Positions 1 to 8,435 of a stretch of DNA of 12,578 bases are shown here, piece after piece (positions within the stretch are counted from its first letter, which is position 1; each line of letters begins with the position of its first letter). Source of the stretch: Gaiellasilicea sp031371615 (GTDB lineage: Bacteria; Actinomycetota; Thermoleophilia; Gaiellales; Gaiellaceae). The position numbers and the translations under genes are program-made. The notes below the pieces were generated by a model, which worked only from the letters and a program-made list of their open reading frames with translations, did no database searches and was not told where the DNA came from. The stretch lies in contig JANMJY010000001.1 of NCBI GenBank assembly GCA_031371615.1, forward strand, positions 1 to 12,578, given 5' to 3'.

Positions 1-30
1 GTGCTGCAGGAACGCGTCGAGCGCTTGTGA
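1..30 (+). CDS. C-terminal end of an upstream gene (5' truncated)
   Basis: Frame 1 reads VLQERVERL and then TGA at 28-30. Eight of its nine sense codons end in G or C, as in the other genes here, whereas the competing frame that stops at 51-53 has mostly A or T in third positions. This is probably the last codons of a gene lying to the left. Too little is present to name a family. Confidence 0.3.
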   Translation: MLQERVERL

Positions 31-43
31 GCCTTCGCATCCG

Positions 44-49
44 TACCCT
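44..49 (+). promoter_or_regulatory. -10-like TACCCT box of a leaderless promoter
   Basis: TACCCT fits the actinobacterial -10 consensus TANNNT and ends 7 nt before the ATG at 57. There is no Shine-Dalgarno between them, so transcription may begin at or next to the start codon. No convincing -35 hexamer is seen at 16-18 bp. Confidence 0.4.
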
Positions 50-56
50 GTAAACC

Positions 57-1853
57 ATGCCCAGGGGACGTTCTCGAGACTTCGACCCGATGGAGGCGCC
101 GGAGCGGCCCGCTGATCCGGCCGTCCGGCGCGCCTACCTGCGCCGGATCGCAGTCCTCTTCCGCCCCTACCGCGCCCGCCTCTCCGGCGTGCTCGGTCTG
201 ATCGTCCTCTCGTCGGCGCTCGGGTCGGTGCCCGCCTTCCTGATCCGGGAGGTCTTCGACACTGCGCTCCCGGAGCACGACCTGCGCCTGCTGAACGAGG
301 TGGTCGCCGCGATGATCGCGATCGCGATCGTCACCGGGGTCTTGGGCGTCGTCCAGACGCTGCTCTCGAACCAGGTCGGCCAGCGCGTCATGCACGACCT
401 CCGCACGTCCGTCTACAAGCATCTGCAGCGGCTCTCGCTCGCGTTTTTCACGCGCACCCGCACCGGCGAGGTGCAGTCGCGGCTCGCCAACGACATCGGC
501 GGCGTCCAGCAGGTCGTCACCTCGACCGCGACGTCGATCGTCTCGAACGTGACGACGGTCCTCGCGACGGTGGTGGCGATGTTCTTCCTCGACTGGCGGC
601 TGACCCTCTTCGCTCTCGCGCTGCTGCCGCTCTTCGTCTGGCTGACGAGGCGTGTCGGCGACCAGCGCCGCAAGGTGGCGAAGGTGCGCCAGGAGTCGAT
701 GGCCGACATCTCGAGCCTCGTGCAGGAGTCGCTCTCGGTCTCAGGGATCCTGCTCGGCAAGACGATGGGCCGCGCCGGCGAGCTGGCGACCCGCTTCGAG
801 AGCGAGTCCGCCCGGCTCGCCGACCTCGAGGTGCGCAGCCGGATGACCGGCCGCTGGATGATGGCGTCGATCCAGACCACGTTCGCGGTCATGCCCGCGC
901 TCGTCTACCTGTTCGCCGGCCATTACGTCGGCGCTGTCTCGATCGGCACCGTCATCGCCTTCACGACCCTGCAGTCGCGCCTGTTCTTCCCGGTCGGCTC
1001 GCTGCTCGGCGTCTCCCTCGACGTGCAGACCTCGCTGGCGCTCTTCGATCGGATCTTCGAGTACCTCGATCAGCCGGTCGACATCGAGGAGGGAACCCGG
1101 ACGCTCGAGAACGCGCGCGGGGACGTGGCCTTCGAGGAGGTCTGGTTCCGCTACGACGACGCGGCCTGGACGCTGCAGGAGGTGTCGTTCGACGTTCCGG
1201 CGGGGACGAAGACCGCACTCGTCGGCGAGACGGGCTCGGGCAAGACGACCGCCGGGTATCTGGTCGCGCGGCTCTACGACGTGACGCGCGGCCGGGTGAC
1301 GATCGACGGCGTCGACGTCCGCGAGCTGACCTTCGAATCGCTGGCCGACACGGTCGGAGTCGTCTCGCAGGAGACGTATCTCTTCCACGCAACGGTGCGC
1401 GAGAACCTCCGCTTCGCCCGCCCTGACGCAACCGACGAGGAAGTGGAGGAGGCGGCGCGCGCCGCCCAGATCCACGCGCTGATCGCGACGCTGCCCGACG
1501 GCTACGAGACGGTCGTCGGTGAGCGCGGCTACCGCTTCTCGGGCGGCGAGAGGCAGAGAATCGCGATCGCGCGGACGATCCTGCGCAACCCGCCGATCCT
1601 CGTCCTTGACGAAGCGACGTCGGCGCTCGACACGCAGACGGAGCGTGCTGTGCAGGAGGCGCTGGAGCGGCTCTCCGAGGGCCGGACGACGATCGCGATC
1701 GCGCACCGGCTCTCGACCGTCCGCGACGCCGACCAGATCGTCGTGCTCGACCACGGCAGCGTCGCCGAGATCGGGGCACACGAGGAGCTGATCGCCGCGG
1801 GCGGCCGCTACTCCTCGCTAGTGTCCCGCGACACCGAGGAGATCCTCCAGTGA
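57..1853 (+). CDS. ABC exporter half-transporter (fused permease and ATPase)
   Basis: A 598-residue type I exporter subunit of the MsbA/BmrA/LmrA kind that should work as a dimer in the inner membrane and export a substrate using ATP. An N-terminal membrane domain (about residues 38-320) contains hydrophobic segments near 42-64, 84-104, 158-178, 180-197 and 272-305. The nucleotide-binding domain carries Walker A GETGSGKTT (390-398), a Q-loop at Q438, the signature FSGGERQR (494-501), Walker B ILVLDEATS with D518 and E519, and the switch histidine H550. All catalytic residues are intact, so it is probably active. The length is normal for a half-transporter. The start at 57 sits 7 nt after a TACCCT box with no ribosome-binding site; an internal ATG at residue 12 is an alternative. 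The substrate cannot be told from sequence. The stop overlaps the next gene's GTG by 4 nt, implying translational coupling. Confidence 0.93.
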   Translation: MPRGRSRDFDPMEAPERPADPAVRRAYLRRIAVLFRPYRARLSGVLGLIVLSSALGSVPAFLIREVFDTALPEHDLRLLNEVVAAMIAIAIVTGVLGVVQTLLSNQVGQRVMHDLRTSVYKHLQRLSLAFFTRTRTGEVQSRLANDIGGVQQVVTSTATSIVSNVTTVLATVVAMFFLDWRLTLFALALLPLFVWLTRRVGDQRRKVAKVRQESMADISSLVQESLSVSGILLGKTMGRAGELATRFESESARLADLEVRSRMTGRWMMASIQTTFAVMPALVYLFAGHYVGAVSIGTVIAFTTLQSRLFFPVGSLLGVSLDVQTSLALFDRIFEYLDQPVDIEEGTRTLENARGDVAFEEVWFRYDDAAWTLQEVSFDVPAGTKTALVGETGSGKTTAGYLVARLYDVTRGRVTIDGVDVRELTFESLADTVGVVSQETYLFHATVRENLRFARPDATDEEVEEAARAAQIHALIATLPDGYETVVGERGYRFSGGERQRIAIARTILRNPPILVLDEATSALDTQTERAVQEALERLSEGRTTIAIAHRLSTVRDADQIVVLDHGSVAEIGAHEELIAAGGRYSSLVSRDTEEILQ

Positions 1854-2110
1854 GCTGCACGCACCTCGACACGATCCGCACCGTCACACCGTCTGCAGAG
1901 GGCTGTGAGGACTGCCTCAAGACCGGCTCGTCCTGGGTGAACCTGCGCCTCTGCCTCGCCTGCGGCCACGTCGGCTGTTGCGACAGCTCGCCGAACACGC
2001 ACGCGACGAAGCACTTCCAAGCGACCGGGCATCCGGTCATTCGGTCATTCCAGCCGGGACAGGACTGGATGTGGTGCTACGTCGACGAGGTGATGCTCGA
2101 GCCCGCCTGA
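1850..2110 (+). CDS. Stand-alone UBP-type zinc-finger protein
   Basis: An 86-residue protein made almost entirely of a zf-UBP domain. Visible metal ligands are C3, H5, the pair C19/C22, the pair C35/C38, C43 or C44, and histidines 40, 51, 55 and 61, which match the Cys/His layout of this finger. In eukaryotes the domain binds the free C-terminal glycine tail of ubiquitin; bacterial stand-alone versions are common in actinobacteria but their ligand is not established. The GTG start overlaps the exporter stop (GTGA), with GAGGAG 8 nt upstream, so it is probably co-translated with the exporter. The last 34 nt overlap the convergent peptidase gene. There is no signal peptide or membrane segment, so it should be cytoplasmic. 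The family assignment is good; the function is unknown. Confidence 0.85.
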   Translation: MSCTHLDTIRTVTPSAEGCEDCLKTGSSWVNLRLCLACGHVGCCDSSPNTHATKHFQATGHPVIRSFQPGQDWMWCYVDEVMLEPA

Positions 2111-3132
2111 CCGAGCGCTTCGAGCAGCTGCTCGTGCGGTAGCCCGTGGACGATGTTCCCGTCGCGTCCGGTCATCGTCTCCGAGGCGAGCAGAGCGTTC
2201 AGGATCGATTCCTCGACAGCGTCGATCGTCGCCTCGTAGAGCGGGTTGATCCGGCGGTCGTTGAGCATCCGGAGCGCGAGCTCTCCCTCATCGGTATCGA
2301 AACCACGGTTCCCGGTCGCGAAGCAGAGCGCGAAATCGCCGCTCGAGCGCTCGCCCATCCCACCCGTCCGTGCGATCCCGAAGGCAGCCCGGCGCGCCAG
2401 GCGCTCGCACTGCCCCGGGAGCAGCGGCGCGTCGGTTGCGATCAGGACGATGATCGAGCCCGCACCTTCGCCGGCGCCGCGCCCGGGTAGCGGCACGACG
2501 TCGGCGCCGATGCGCTCGCCGACCGGGACGCCGTTCACGCGCAGCCGCGCCCTCCGGCCGTGGTTTGCCTGTGAGAGGACGCCGACCATCCAGCCGTCCT
2601 CGACGACGCGCGAGGCAGTGCCGATCCCGCCCTTGAAGCCGTGACAGATCATCCCGGTGCCGCCGCCGACCGAGCCCTCGGCGACGGCGTCGTCAGCTGC
2701 CGCCGCCAGCGCGGACGCTACGTGCTCCGGCTTGACATGGAAGCCGTTGATGTCGTTGAGGACGCCGTCCCAGGTCTCGCCGACGACGGGGAGGCTCCAG
2801 CGGTCGTCACCGTCGCCGTGCTGGGCGGCTGCCACGAGCGCATCGCGGACGACGCCGACGGAGTGCGTGTTCGTGAGCCCGATCGGCGTCGTCAGCAGCC
2901 CGGAGTCGCGGATCCATTCGAGCCCGGTCAGCTCGCCGTTCCCGTTGATCCGGTGCGCGCCGGCGAAGCACGGCTCGGACGGCGGCAGCACGACCGTGAC
3001 GCCGGTCCGGACGCTCTCGCCCTCGATCAGCGTCGTGTGGCCGACCCGGACGCCGTCGACGTCCGTGATCGCGTTCGCAGGGCCGGGTGGGAGCCTTCCG
3101 ATCTCGACTCCGAGGTCGCGCGCGCGGGGCAT
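2077..3132 (-). CDS. P1 family peptidase (DmpA-type aminopeptidase/amidase)
   Basis: A 351-residue protein of the DmpA/BapA group (MEROPS S58), Ntn-hydrolase-like enzymes that self-cleave before a serine, which becomes the N-terminal nucleophile. They act as L-aminopeptidase/D-esterases or beta-peptidyl aminopeptidases. The N-terminal ITDVDGVRVGHTT motif, the Gly-rich stretch GGGTGMICHGFKGGIGT (156-172) and the cleavage motif GAGSIIVLIATDAPL are all present, placing the predicted cut at G225-S226. There is no signal peptide, so a cytoplasmic enzyme is expected. The start at 3132 gives the usual N-terminus, with a TATCGT box 6 nt upstream and no Shine-Dalgarno, so it looks leaderless. It is divergent from pckA across 42 bp, and its 3' end overlaps the zinc-finger gene. 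Substrate preference cannot be read from sequence. Confidence 0.92.
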   Translation of the reverse strand: MPRARDLGVEIGRLPPGPANAITDVDGVRVGHTTLIEGESVRTGVTVVLPPSEPCFAGAHRINGNGELTGLEWIRDSGLLTTPIGLTNTHSVGVVRDALVAAAQHGDGDDRWSLPVVGETWDGVLNDINGFHVKPEHVASALAAAADDAVAEGSVGGGTGMICHGFKGGIGTASRVVEDGWMVGVLSQANHGRRARLRVNGVPVGERIGADVVPLPGRGAGEGAGSIIVLIATDAPLLPGQCERLARRAAFGIARTGGMGERSSGDFALCFATGNRGFDTDEGELALRMLNDRRINPLYEATIDAVEESILNALLASETMTGRDGNIVHGLPHEQLLEALGQAGSSITSST

Positions 3133-3138
3133 CGCCCG

Positions 3139-3144
3139 ACGATA
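3139..3144 (-). promoter_or_regulatory. -10-like TATCGT box for the P1 peptidase gene
   Basis: Read on the minus strand, TATCGT fits TANNNT and ends 6 nt before the peptidase ATG. There is no ribosome-binding site between them, which suggests a leaderless transcript. No clear -35 is visible. Confidence 0.4.
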
Positions 3145-3159
3145 GCGAGCGGTGGACCG

Positions 3160-3165
3160 TAAGAT
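3160..3165 (+). promoter_or_regulatory. -10-like TAAGAT box for pckA
   Basis: TAAGAT fits TANNNT and ends 9 nt before the pckA ATG at 3175. The intervening GGCCCGCGC holds no Shine-Dalgarno, consistent with a leaderless or nearly leaderless message. The box lies where the -35 of the opposing peptidase promoter would fall. Confidence 0.45.
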
Positions 3166-3174
3166 GGCCCGCGC

Positions 3175-4758
<1,584 letters not shown>

Positions 4759-4802
4759 GCTAGCCGCCGCACCTTTCTCTCGCTGTTAGCGGCCCGTTAG
4801 GG

Positions 4803-4861
4803 GGTCGTGACCGAGCCGTTTGGGCTCCGCTCGACCGTGGGCGCACGAAAGGAGGTGCGCC
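4803..4861 (+). promoter_or_regulatory. Structured leader with a Shine-Dalgarno displayed in a hairpin loop
   Basis: Two adjacent structures are visible. First, GGTCG (4803-4807) can pair with CGACC (4832-4836), enclosing an inner stem GAGCC (4813-4817)/GGCTC (4823-4827). Second, GGCGCAC (4840-4846) pairs perfectly with GTGCGCC (4855-4861), leaving the loop GAAAGGAG (4847-4854). The ribosome-binding sequence AAAGGAGGT lies in that loop and the first stem bases, 6 nt before an ATG at 4862. The layout resembles a translational switch or attenuator leader. It matches no riboswitch class I can name, and no clear promoter was found upstream. Confidence 0.35.
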
Positions 4862-4912
4862 ATGCGGAAGCGTTCTTGCCCGCCCGGCGGTGGAAGCGGT
4901 ACCGGAGGCTGA
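4862..4912 (+). CDS. Possible 16-residue leader peptide
   Basis: ATG at 4862 follows an ideal Shine-Dalgarno, AAAGGAGGT, with 6 nt between GGAGG and ATG. The frame encodes MRKRSCPPGGGSGTGG and stops at TGA 4910-4912. The signal for translation initiation is the strongest in the window, yet the product is tiny, basic at its start and then Gly/Pro-rich, and nothing on this strand follows that it could attenuate. It lies between the convergent 3' ends of pckA and the regulator gene. It could be a leader ORF, a remnant of a longer gene, or chance. No family is recognised. Confidence 0.3.
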   Translation: MRKRSCPPGGGSGTGG

Positions 4913-4925
4913 GTGGCTCCGAGGC

Positions 4926-7900
4926 TTACGTGGAGGGAGCTCCGACCAGGGCTCCCTTCACACCTTTCTGGCGCAGAAGACCCTCGGCGAGGGCTTCTTC
5001 GGCCCGGGCGCCCGAGTCGTCACCGGCTCGGGCAAGCACCTCGGCCAGAGCAAGGTGCGCACGGGCTCGATAGCGAAGCACGTCCGTCAGCGACGCAAGC
5101 GCAACTGCATCCCGGGCCAGCTCGAGCGCGGGTGCGAGATCCCCGCTGCGTGCAAGCAGCCGGGCGCGGAGGCTCCGGCGTAGAAACTGCACGAGCACGT
5201 CGGATGCGAGGCCATCGCGTTCGGCAAAAGCGGTGGCGCGCGCGGCTTCCCGGTCGTCGGCCTGGAGCAGGAGCAGCTCCGCGAGCTCGACTGCGCGAGT
5301 GCTGGCGTAACCCAGCTCTCCAAGCGCAGCGAGGGCTTCAAGGTTCTCCCGCGCGAGAGTGGTGGCGGCATCGAGGTTCCCTGCGAGCACCTCCGCGTCG
5401 ATGCGATACGGCGTCCACACCGTCAGCACACCGCGGCTGCTGCCGAGATCCTCGTACAGCCCACGGGCGTGGTCGAGCAGCGACCGGGCGTCGCCGGCGT
5501 CCCCCGCCAGCGCTCGCAGCCCGCCGAGGACTGCCGTGAGATTCGCCTCGGTCATTCGATCCGGCGACTGGCTGAGCAGCTCGGTGCACTTCAGAGCCGC
5601 GGCGTCGACCGGTGTCGCGCCGTGGTACAGCGCCTCGGCCAGCGTGCCGATGCACCCGGCCGGCGAGAAACCCGCCGCGTGGTAGTGCGTCGCCGCCCGC
5701 TCCGCCGCCGCCTCGGCTGCCTCCAGGTTGCAGGCGAACCAATGTACGGAGCCTGCGAGCAGCTCCGCACGACCCAGGCCTCGCTCGTCCTGCTCACCGC
5801 GAAGCGTGCTCAACGCCGCTTCGAATGCTCCGATGGCCTCGTCGAGCGACAGGTCGCCGCTATGGAGCCGGATCTCGGCTCGCTCCGCCGCGACACGAGC
5901 GCTGATCGCCCGCGCCCCGCATAGCCGGGCGTCCTCCTCTGCCTCGGTCAACGCCGCGTTGGCCTCCGCCAACCGATCCTGCAGCCGCAGCGCGAGCGCC
6001 TGCTCCCAGAGGAGGGCCGCTCGCTCGGCCCCCGACGGCATCAGGGTGGTCGCTCTGTCGAGCAGGCTGCTCGCGGCGGCGACGTCGTTCATGATCCAGA
6101 CGCGCATCCCAGCGGTGCCGAGCCGGCCGCCCGCGGTTGCGGCGAGCTCGTCGGCGTCCTCGCCCAACTCTCGCCGGTAGCGGACCGCCTGCTCGAGGTG
6201 ATAGCCCACGAGCGCGTCGTCGCCCGGCTCGTTGCGGTCGAGCCATGCGGCAGCTCGTTCGTGCAGCTCGGCGCGGTCCGCCTTGGTCAGGCTCGAATAC
6301 GCGGCATCGCGGAGGAGGACGTGATGAAAGGTGTAGCCGTCGTCACCCGGGTCGGCCGTCAGAGCGGGGTGGACGAAGCCGGCGCGCGAGAGCGCGATCA
6401 GGCTGCGAGCGGCCTCGCCGCCGGTGAGCGCGGCGACGGCACCGAGCGAGAACTCGCGTCCGACGACAGCCGCTCGCTGGAGAACGTTGCGCTCTGACGA
6501 GTCGAGCCGTCCGAGACGGCCTGCAAGGACCGCTGCGAGCGTGGGCGGGAGTCCCTCGCCGCCCGCTGCGGCGTACGAGGCGAGCTGCTCGATGTAGAGA
6601 GCGTTCCCCTCGGCGAGCTCGACGATCCGCTCCGTCGTCGCCTCGTCGAGCTCGGGCGGGACGATTTGGCGCGCATGCTTGTCCTCGAGCGGGCCGAGGA
6701 GCAACGACTCGCCGAGCCGCCGCTCGAGCTCCGGACGGCTGAGGCAGAGGACGAGGAGCGCGCCGCTCGCTCGCTCACGGAGATAGTCGACGAGATCGAG
6801 CAGCGCAGGCTCCGCCCAGTGGATGTCGTCCAGGATCAGCAAAGCGGGTGAGAGCGATTCGAGGAGACGTCGAACGGCCCAGTAGGACTCGCCCAGCGAA
6901 ACCGTCTCTTCTCCATCGGCGAGGGCGACAAGCCGGCGCATCACGAGCTCCCCGTCGTCCTCGCGTGCCAGCGCCTTCTCTGGTTCAGCGCGGCGAAGAG
7001 CGCCGACGAGAGGGAGAAACGTTCCTCCCTCGCCGTACGACTGGCAGCGGGCCACGAGCACGGTCGTTCCCTCGCCGGCGCGGAGGGCGAGCTCTCGCGC
7101 CAGACGTGTCTTGCCGATCCCCGGTTCGCCGACGACGGTGACGACGCGGCAGGAACCTGCATTCAGCGCGTCGTTCAGCTGGGCGAGCTCCTCGTGCCGG
7201 CCGACGAGAGGTGCGTCGAGCCGCCTCGACTCGGCGACGAGGGCTTCGGTGCGCTCGTCGAGCGCAATCCCTTCCGAGCGGGCGAGCTCGACCGCCCGAT
7301 TGACGACCGGCCCAGCGCCGCCGACCATCTCTCCAGTCGCGATCCCAGCGGGCAGGCCGAGCTCCTGAGCGGTCGCGAGCGCCCGGTGAGCGTCGTCGTC
7401 GCTGGAAGCCTCGGCGCCGAAGATCGCGACGAGGCCTTCCGGCCCGAAGCGCTCGAGTGAACCGCCGTTGCGGGCAAGCGCGTCCCGTACGGCGGTGAGC
7501 GTCTCGTCGAGCAGGTGGTGATGGCGCTCGGGATCGTCGTCCGCGTCCGGGATCGCTGCGAGCACGGTGACGAGCGTCCGCTCAGCTCTCTCCGTGTGGG
7601 GCGCCGGGACAGCCTCTGCCGGCGCGGCCAGCGAGGGATCCTGCCGCAGCACTCGCCGCTCGAGCCCTTGGAGCTCGGGCGACGGGTCGAGGCCGAGCTC
7701 GTCGGCGAGCGCAAGTCGCGCCGCCCGGTAGACCTCGAGCGCCTCGGCCTGCCGGCCGCAGCGGTACAGCGTGAGCATCAGCTGGCCGCGCAGCCGCTCG
7801 CGGAGCGGATGGGCGGCGACGAGAGCTTCCAGCTCGCCGACGAGCGCGGCATGTCGGCCGAGCGCGAGCTCGGCGTCGATTCGCTCCTCGAGTGCGGTCA

Positions 7901-8351
7901 CCCGCAACTCGTCCAGTCGTCCCGCCTCGATCCGAGCGAACTGCTCCTCGCTGAGATCGGCGAGTGCCGGGCCGCGCCAGAGTGCGAGCGCCTCGTTCAG
8001 TAGCGGCGCCCGCGCCACCTCGTCAGCGCTGCGCGCCGCGGCCAGCAGGCGCTCGAAGCGGTGCGCGTCGACGCTGTCACGCTCGAGCGCGAGGCGATAG
8101 CCCGGAGCCTGCGTGAGCACGACGTCTCGGCCGAGCGCCTTCCGGAGCGCAGAGACGGTGTTCTGAAGCGAGCCGGTAGCCGACGCGGGCGCGTGCTCAC
8201 CCCACAGGTCGGCGACGAGTCGGTCCGTCGACACCACCTCGCCCGCCCGCAGCGCGAGCGCCGCGAGCAGCGCGCGCTGCTGTCGGCGCGGCAGTGCCAC
8301 TGCGCGCTCGCCGTCGCGCACCTCGAGCGGGCCGAGGAGGCGAATCTCCAT
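4926..8351 (-). CDS. BTAD (SARP/AfsR-like) regulator with degenerate cyclase domain, STAND-like ATPase and helical repeats
   Basis: A 1141-residue cytoplasmic regulator. Residues 1-90 form an OmpR-type winged-helix DNA-binding domain (starts MEIRLLGPLEV; VVSTDRLVADLW; LQNTVSALRKALG). Residues 95-237 are the bacterial transcriptional activation domain (BTAD), ending ADELGLDPSPEL. Residues 257-376 resemble a class III adenylate/guanylate cyclase, with GGSLERFGPEGLVAIFGAE and GIATGEMVG, but the metal-binding and transition-state residues are changed. Residues 380-660 are an AAA/STAND-type ATPase with Walker A GEPGIGKT (408-415), Walker B LLILDDIHW (D508/D509) and LSRPE (537-541). The rest is Ala/Leu-rich helical repeats of TPR type. 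I chose the start at 8351 because MEIRLLGPLEV is the normal family N-terminus and AAGGAGGAG lies directly before it; the frame stays open to 8681, but that stretch runs antisense into sdhA. It is divergent from the small ORF and the sdh operon. Its ligand is unknown. Confidence 0.92.
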   Translation of the reverse strand: MEIRLLGPLEVRDGERAVALPRRQQRALLAALALRAGEVVSTDRLVADLWGEHAPASATGSLQNTVSALRKALGRDVVLTQAPGYRLALERDSVDAHRFERLLAAARSADEVARAPLLNEALALWRGPALADLSEEQFARIEAGRLDELRVTALEERIDAELALGRHAALVGELEALVAAHPLRERLRGQLMLTLYRCGRQAEALEVYRAARLALADELGLDPSPELQGLERRVLRQDPSLAAPAEAVPAPHTERAERTLVTVLAAIPDADDDPERHHHLLDETLTAVRDALARNGGSLERFGPEGLVAIFGAEASSDDDAHRALATAQELGLPAGIATGEMVGGAGPVVNRAVELARSEGIALDERTEALVAESRRLDAPLVGRHEELAQLNDALNAGSCRVVTVVGEPGIGKTRLARELALRAGEGTTVLVARCQSYGEGGTFLPLVGALRRAEPEKALAREDDGELVMRRLVALADGEETVSLGESYWAVRRLLESLSPALLILDDIHWAEPALLDLVDYLRERASGALLVLCLSRPELERRLGESLLLGPLEDKHARQIVPPELDEATTERIVELAEGNALYIEQLASYAAAGGEGLPPTLAAVLAGRLGRLDSSERNVLQRAAVVGREFSLGAVAALTGGEAARSLIALSRAGFVHPALTADPGDDGYTFHHVLLRDAAYSSLTKADRAELHERAAAWLDRNEPGDDALVGYHLEQAVRYRRELGEDADELAATAGGRLGTAGMRVWIMNDVAAASSLLDRATTLMPSGAERAALLWEQALALRLQDRLAEANAALTEAEEDARLCGARAISARVAAERAEIRLHSGDLSLDEAIGAFEAALSTLRGEQDERGLGRAELLAGSVHWFACNLEAAEAAAERAATHYHAAGFSPAGCIGTLAEALYHGATPVDAAALKCTELLSQSPDRMTEANLTAVLGGLRALAGDAGDARSLLDHARGLYEDLGSSRGVLTVWTPYRIDAEVLAGNLDAATTLARENLEALAALGELGYASTRAVELAELLLLQADDREAARATAFAERDGLASDVLVQFLRRSLRARLLARSGDLAPALELARDAVALASLTDVLRYRARAHLALAEVLARAGDDSGARAEEALAEGLLRQKGVKGALVGAPST
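4934..4957. terminator. Hairpin at the convergent 3' ends of pckA and the regulator
   Basis: AGGGAGC (4934-4940) pairs with GCTCCCT (4951-4957) across a 10-nt loop. It lies in the last codons of the minus-strand regulator gene. A pyrimidine-rich stretch with a CCTTTCT core follows on the plus strand, but there is no proper T-run on either strand. It is a possible terminator for transcripts coming from pckA. Confidence 0.25.
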
Positions 8352-8362
8352 CTCCTCCTTGT

Positions 8363-8389
8363 AACACCGACGACAAGTGTTTCCAAGTG
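8363..8389. promoter_or_regulatory. Inverted and direct repeats just upstream of the regulator start
   Basis: AACAC (8363-8367) and GTGTT (8377-8381) form an inverted repeat across 9 nt. CAAGTG occurs at 8374-8379 and again at 8384-8389, exactly 10 bp apart. Both lie where the regulator's own promoter should be. They are short and may be chance, but they abut the 11-bp TGAGC array. Confidence 0.25.
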
Positions 8390-8420
8390 AGCCTGAGATG
8401 AGCCGCGCGTGAGCGGCGTC
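8388..8420. promoter_or_regulatory. Three TGAGC direct repeats with 11-bp period, candidate SARP-type operator
   Basis: TGAGC begins at 8388, 8399 and 8410, exactly one helical turn apart; the sixth base is C, C and G. SARP/BTAD regulators are known to bind short direct repeats spaced 11 or 22 bp apart. The array lies 37-69 bp upstream of the regulator start on one side and 16-48 bp upstream of the small ORF on the other, in the only region shared by the divergent units. Binding by the adjacent regulator is inferred, not shown. Confidence 0.5.
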
Positions 8421-8435
8421 CCGCAAGCTCGCTCC

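Noticed and set aside
741..1781. Long minus-strand open frame inside the ABC exporter gene
   Set aside because: An Arg-rich shadow frame produced by high GC3; no domain, and the sense strand has complete ABC motifs.
961..2040. Long minus-strand open frame across the exporter and zinc-finger genes
   Set aside because: Low-complexity Arg/Ser/Pro translation typical of an antisense frame in GC-rich DNA.
4807..5183. Plus-strand frames downstream of pckA at 4807-5073 and 4890-5183
   Set aside because: They run antisense into the regulator's 3' end, are low complexity and match no family. Only the 16-codon ORF with an ideal Shine-Dalgarno was kept.
7224..7583. Active adenylate or guanylate cyclase
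   Set aside because: Both metal-binding aspartates and the transition-state arginine are replaced, so cyclase activity is not expected.
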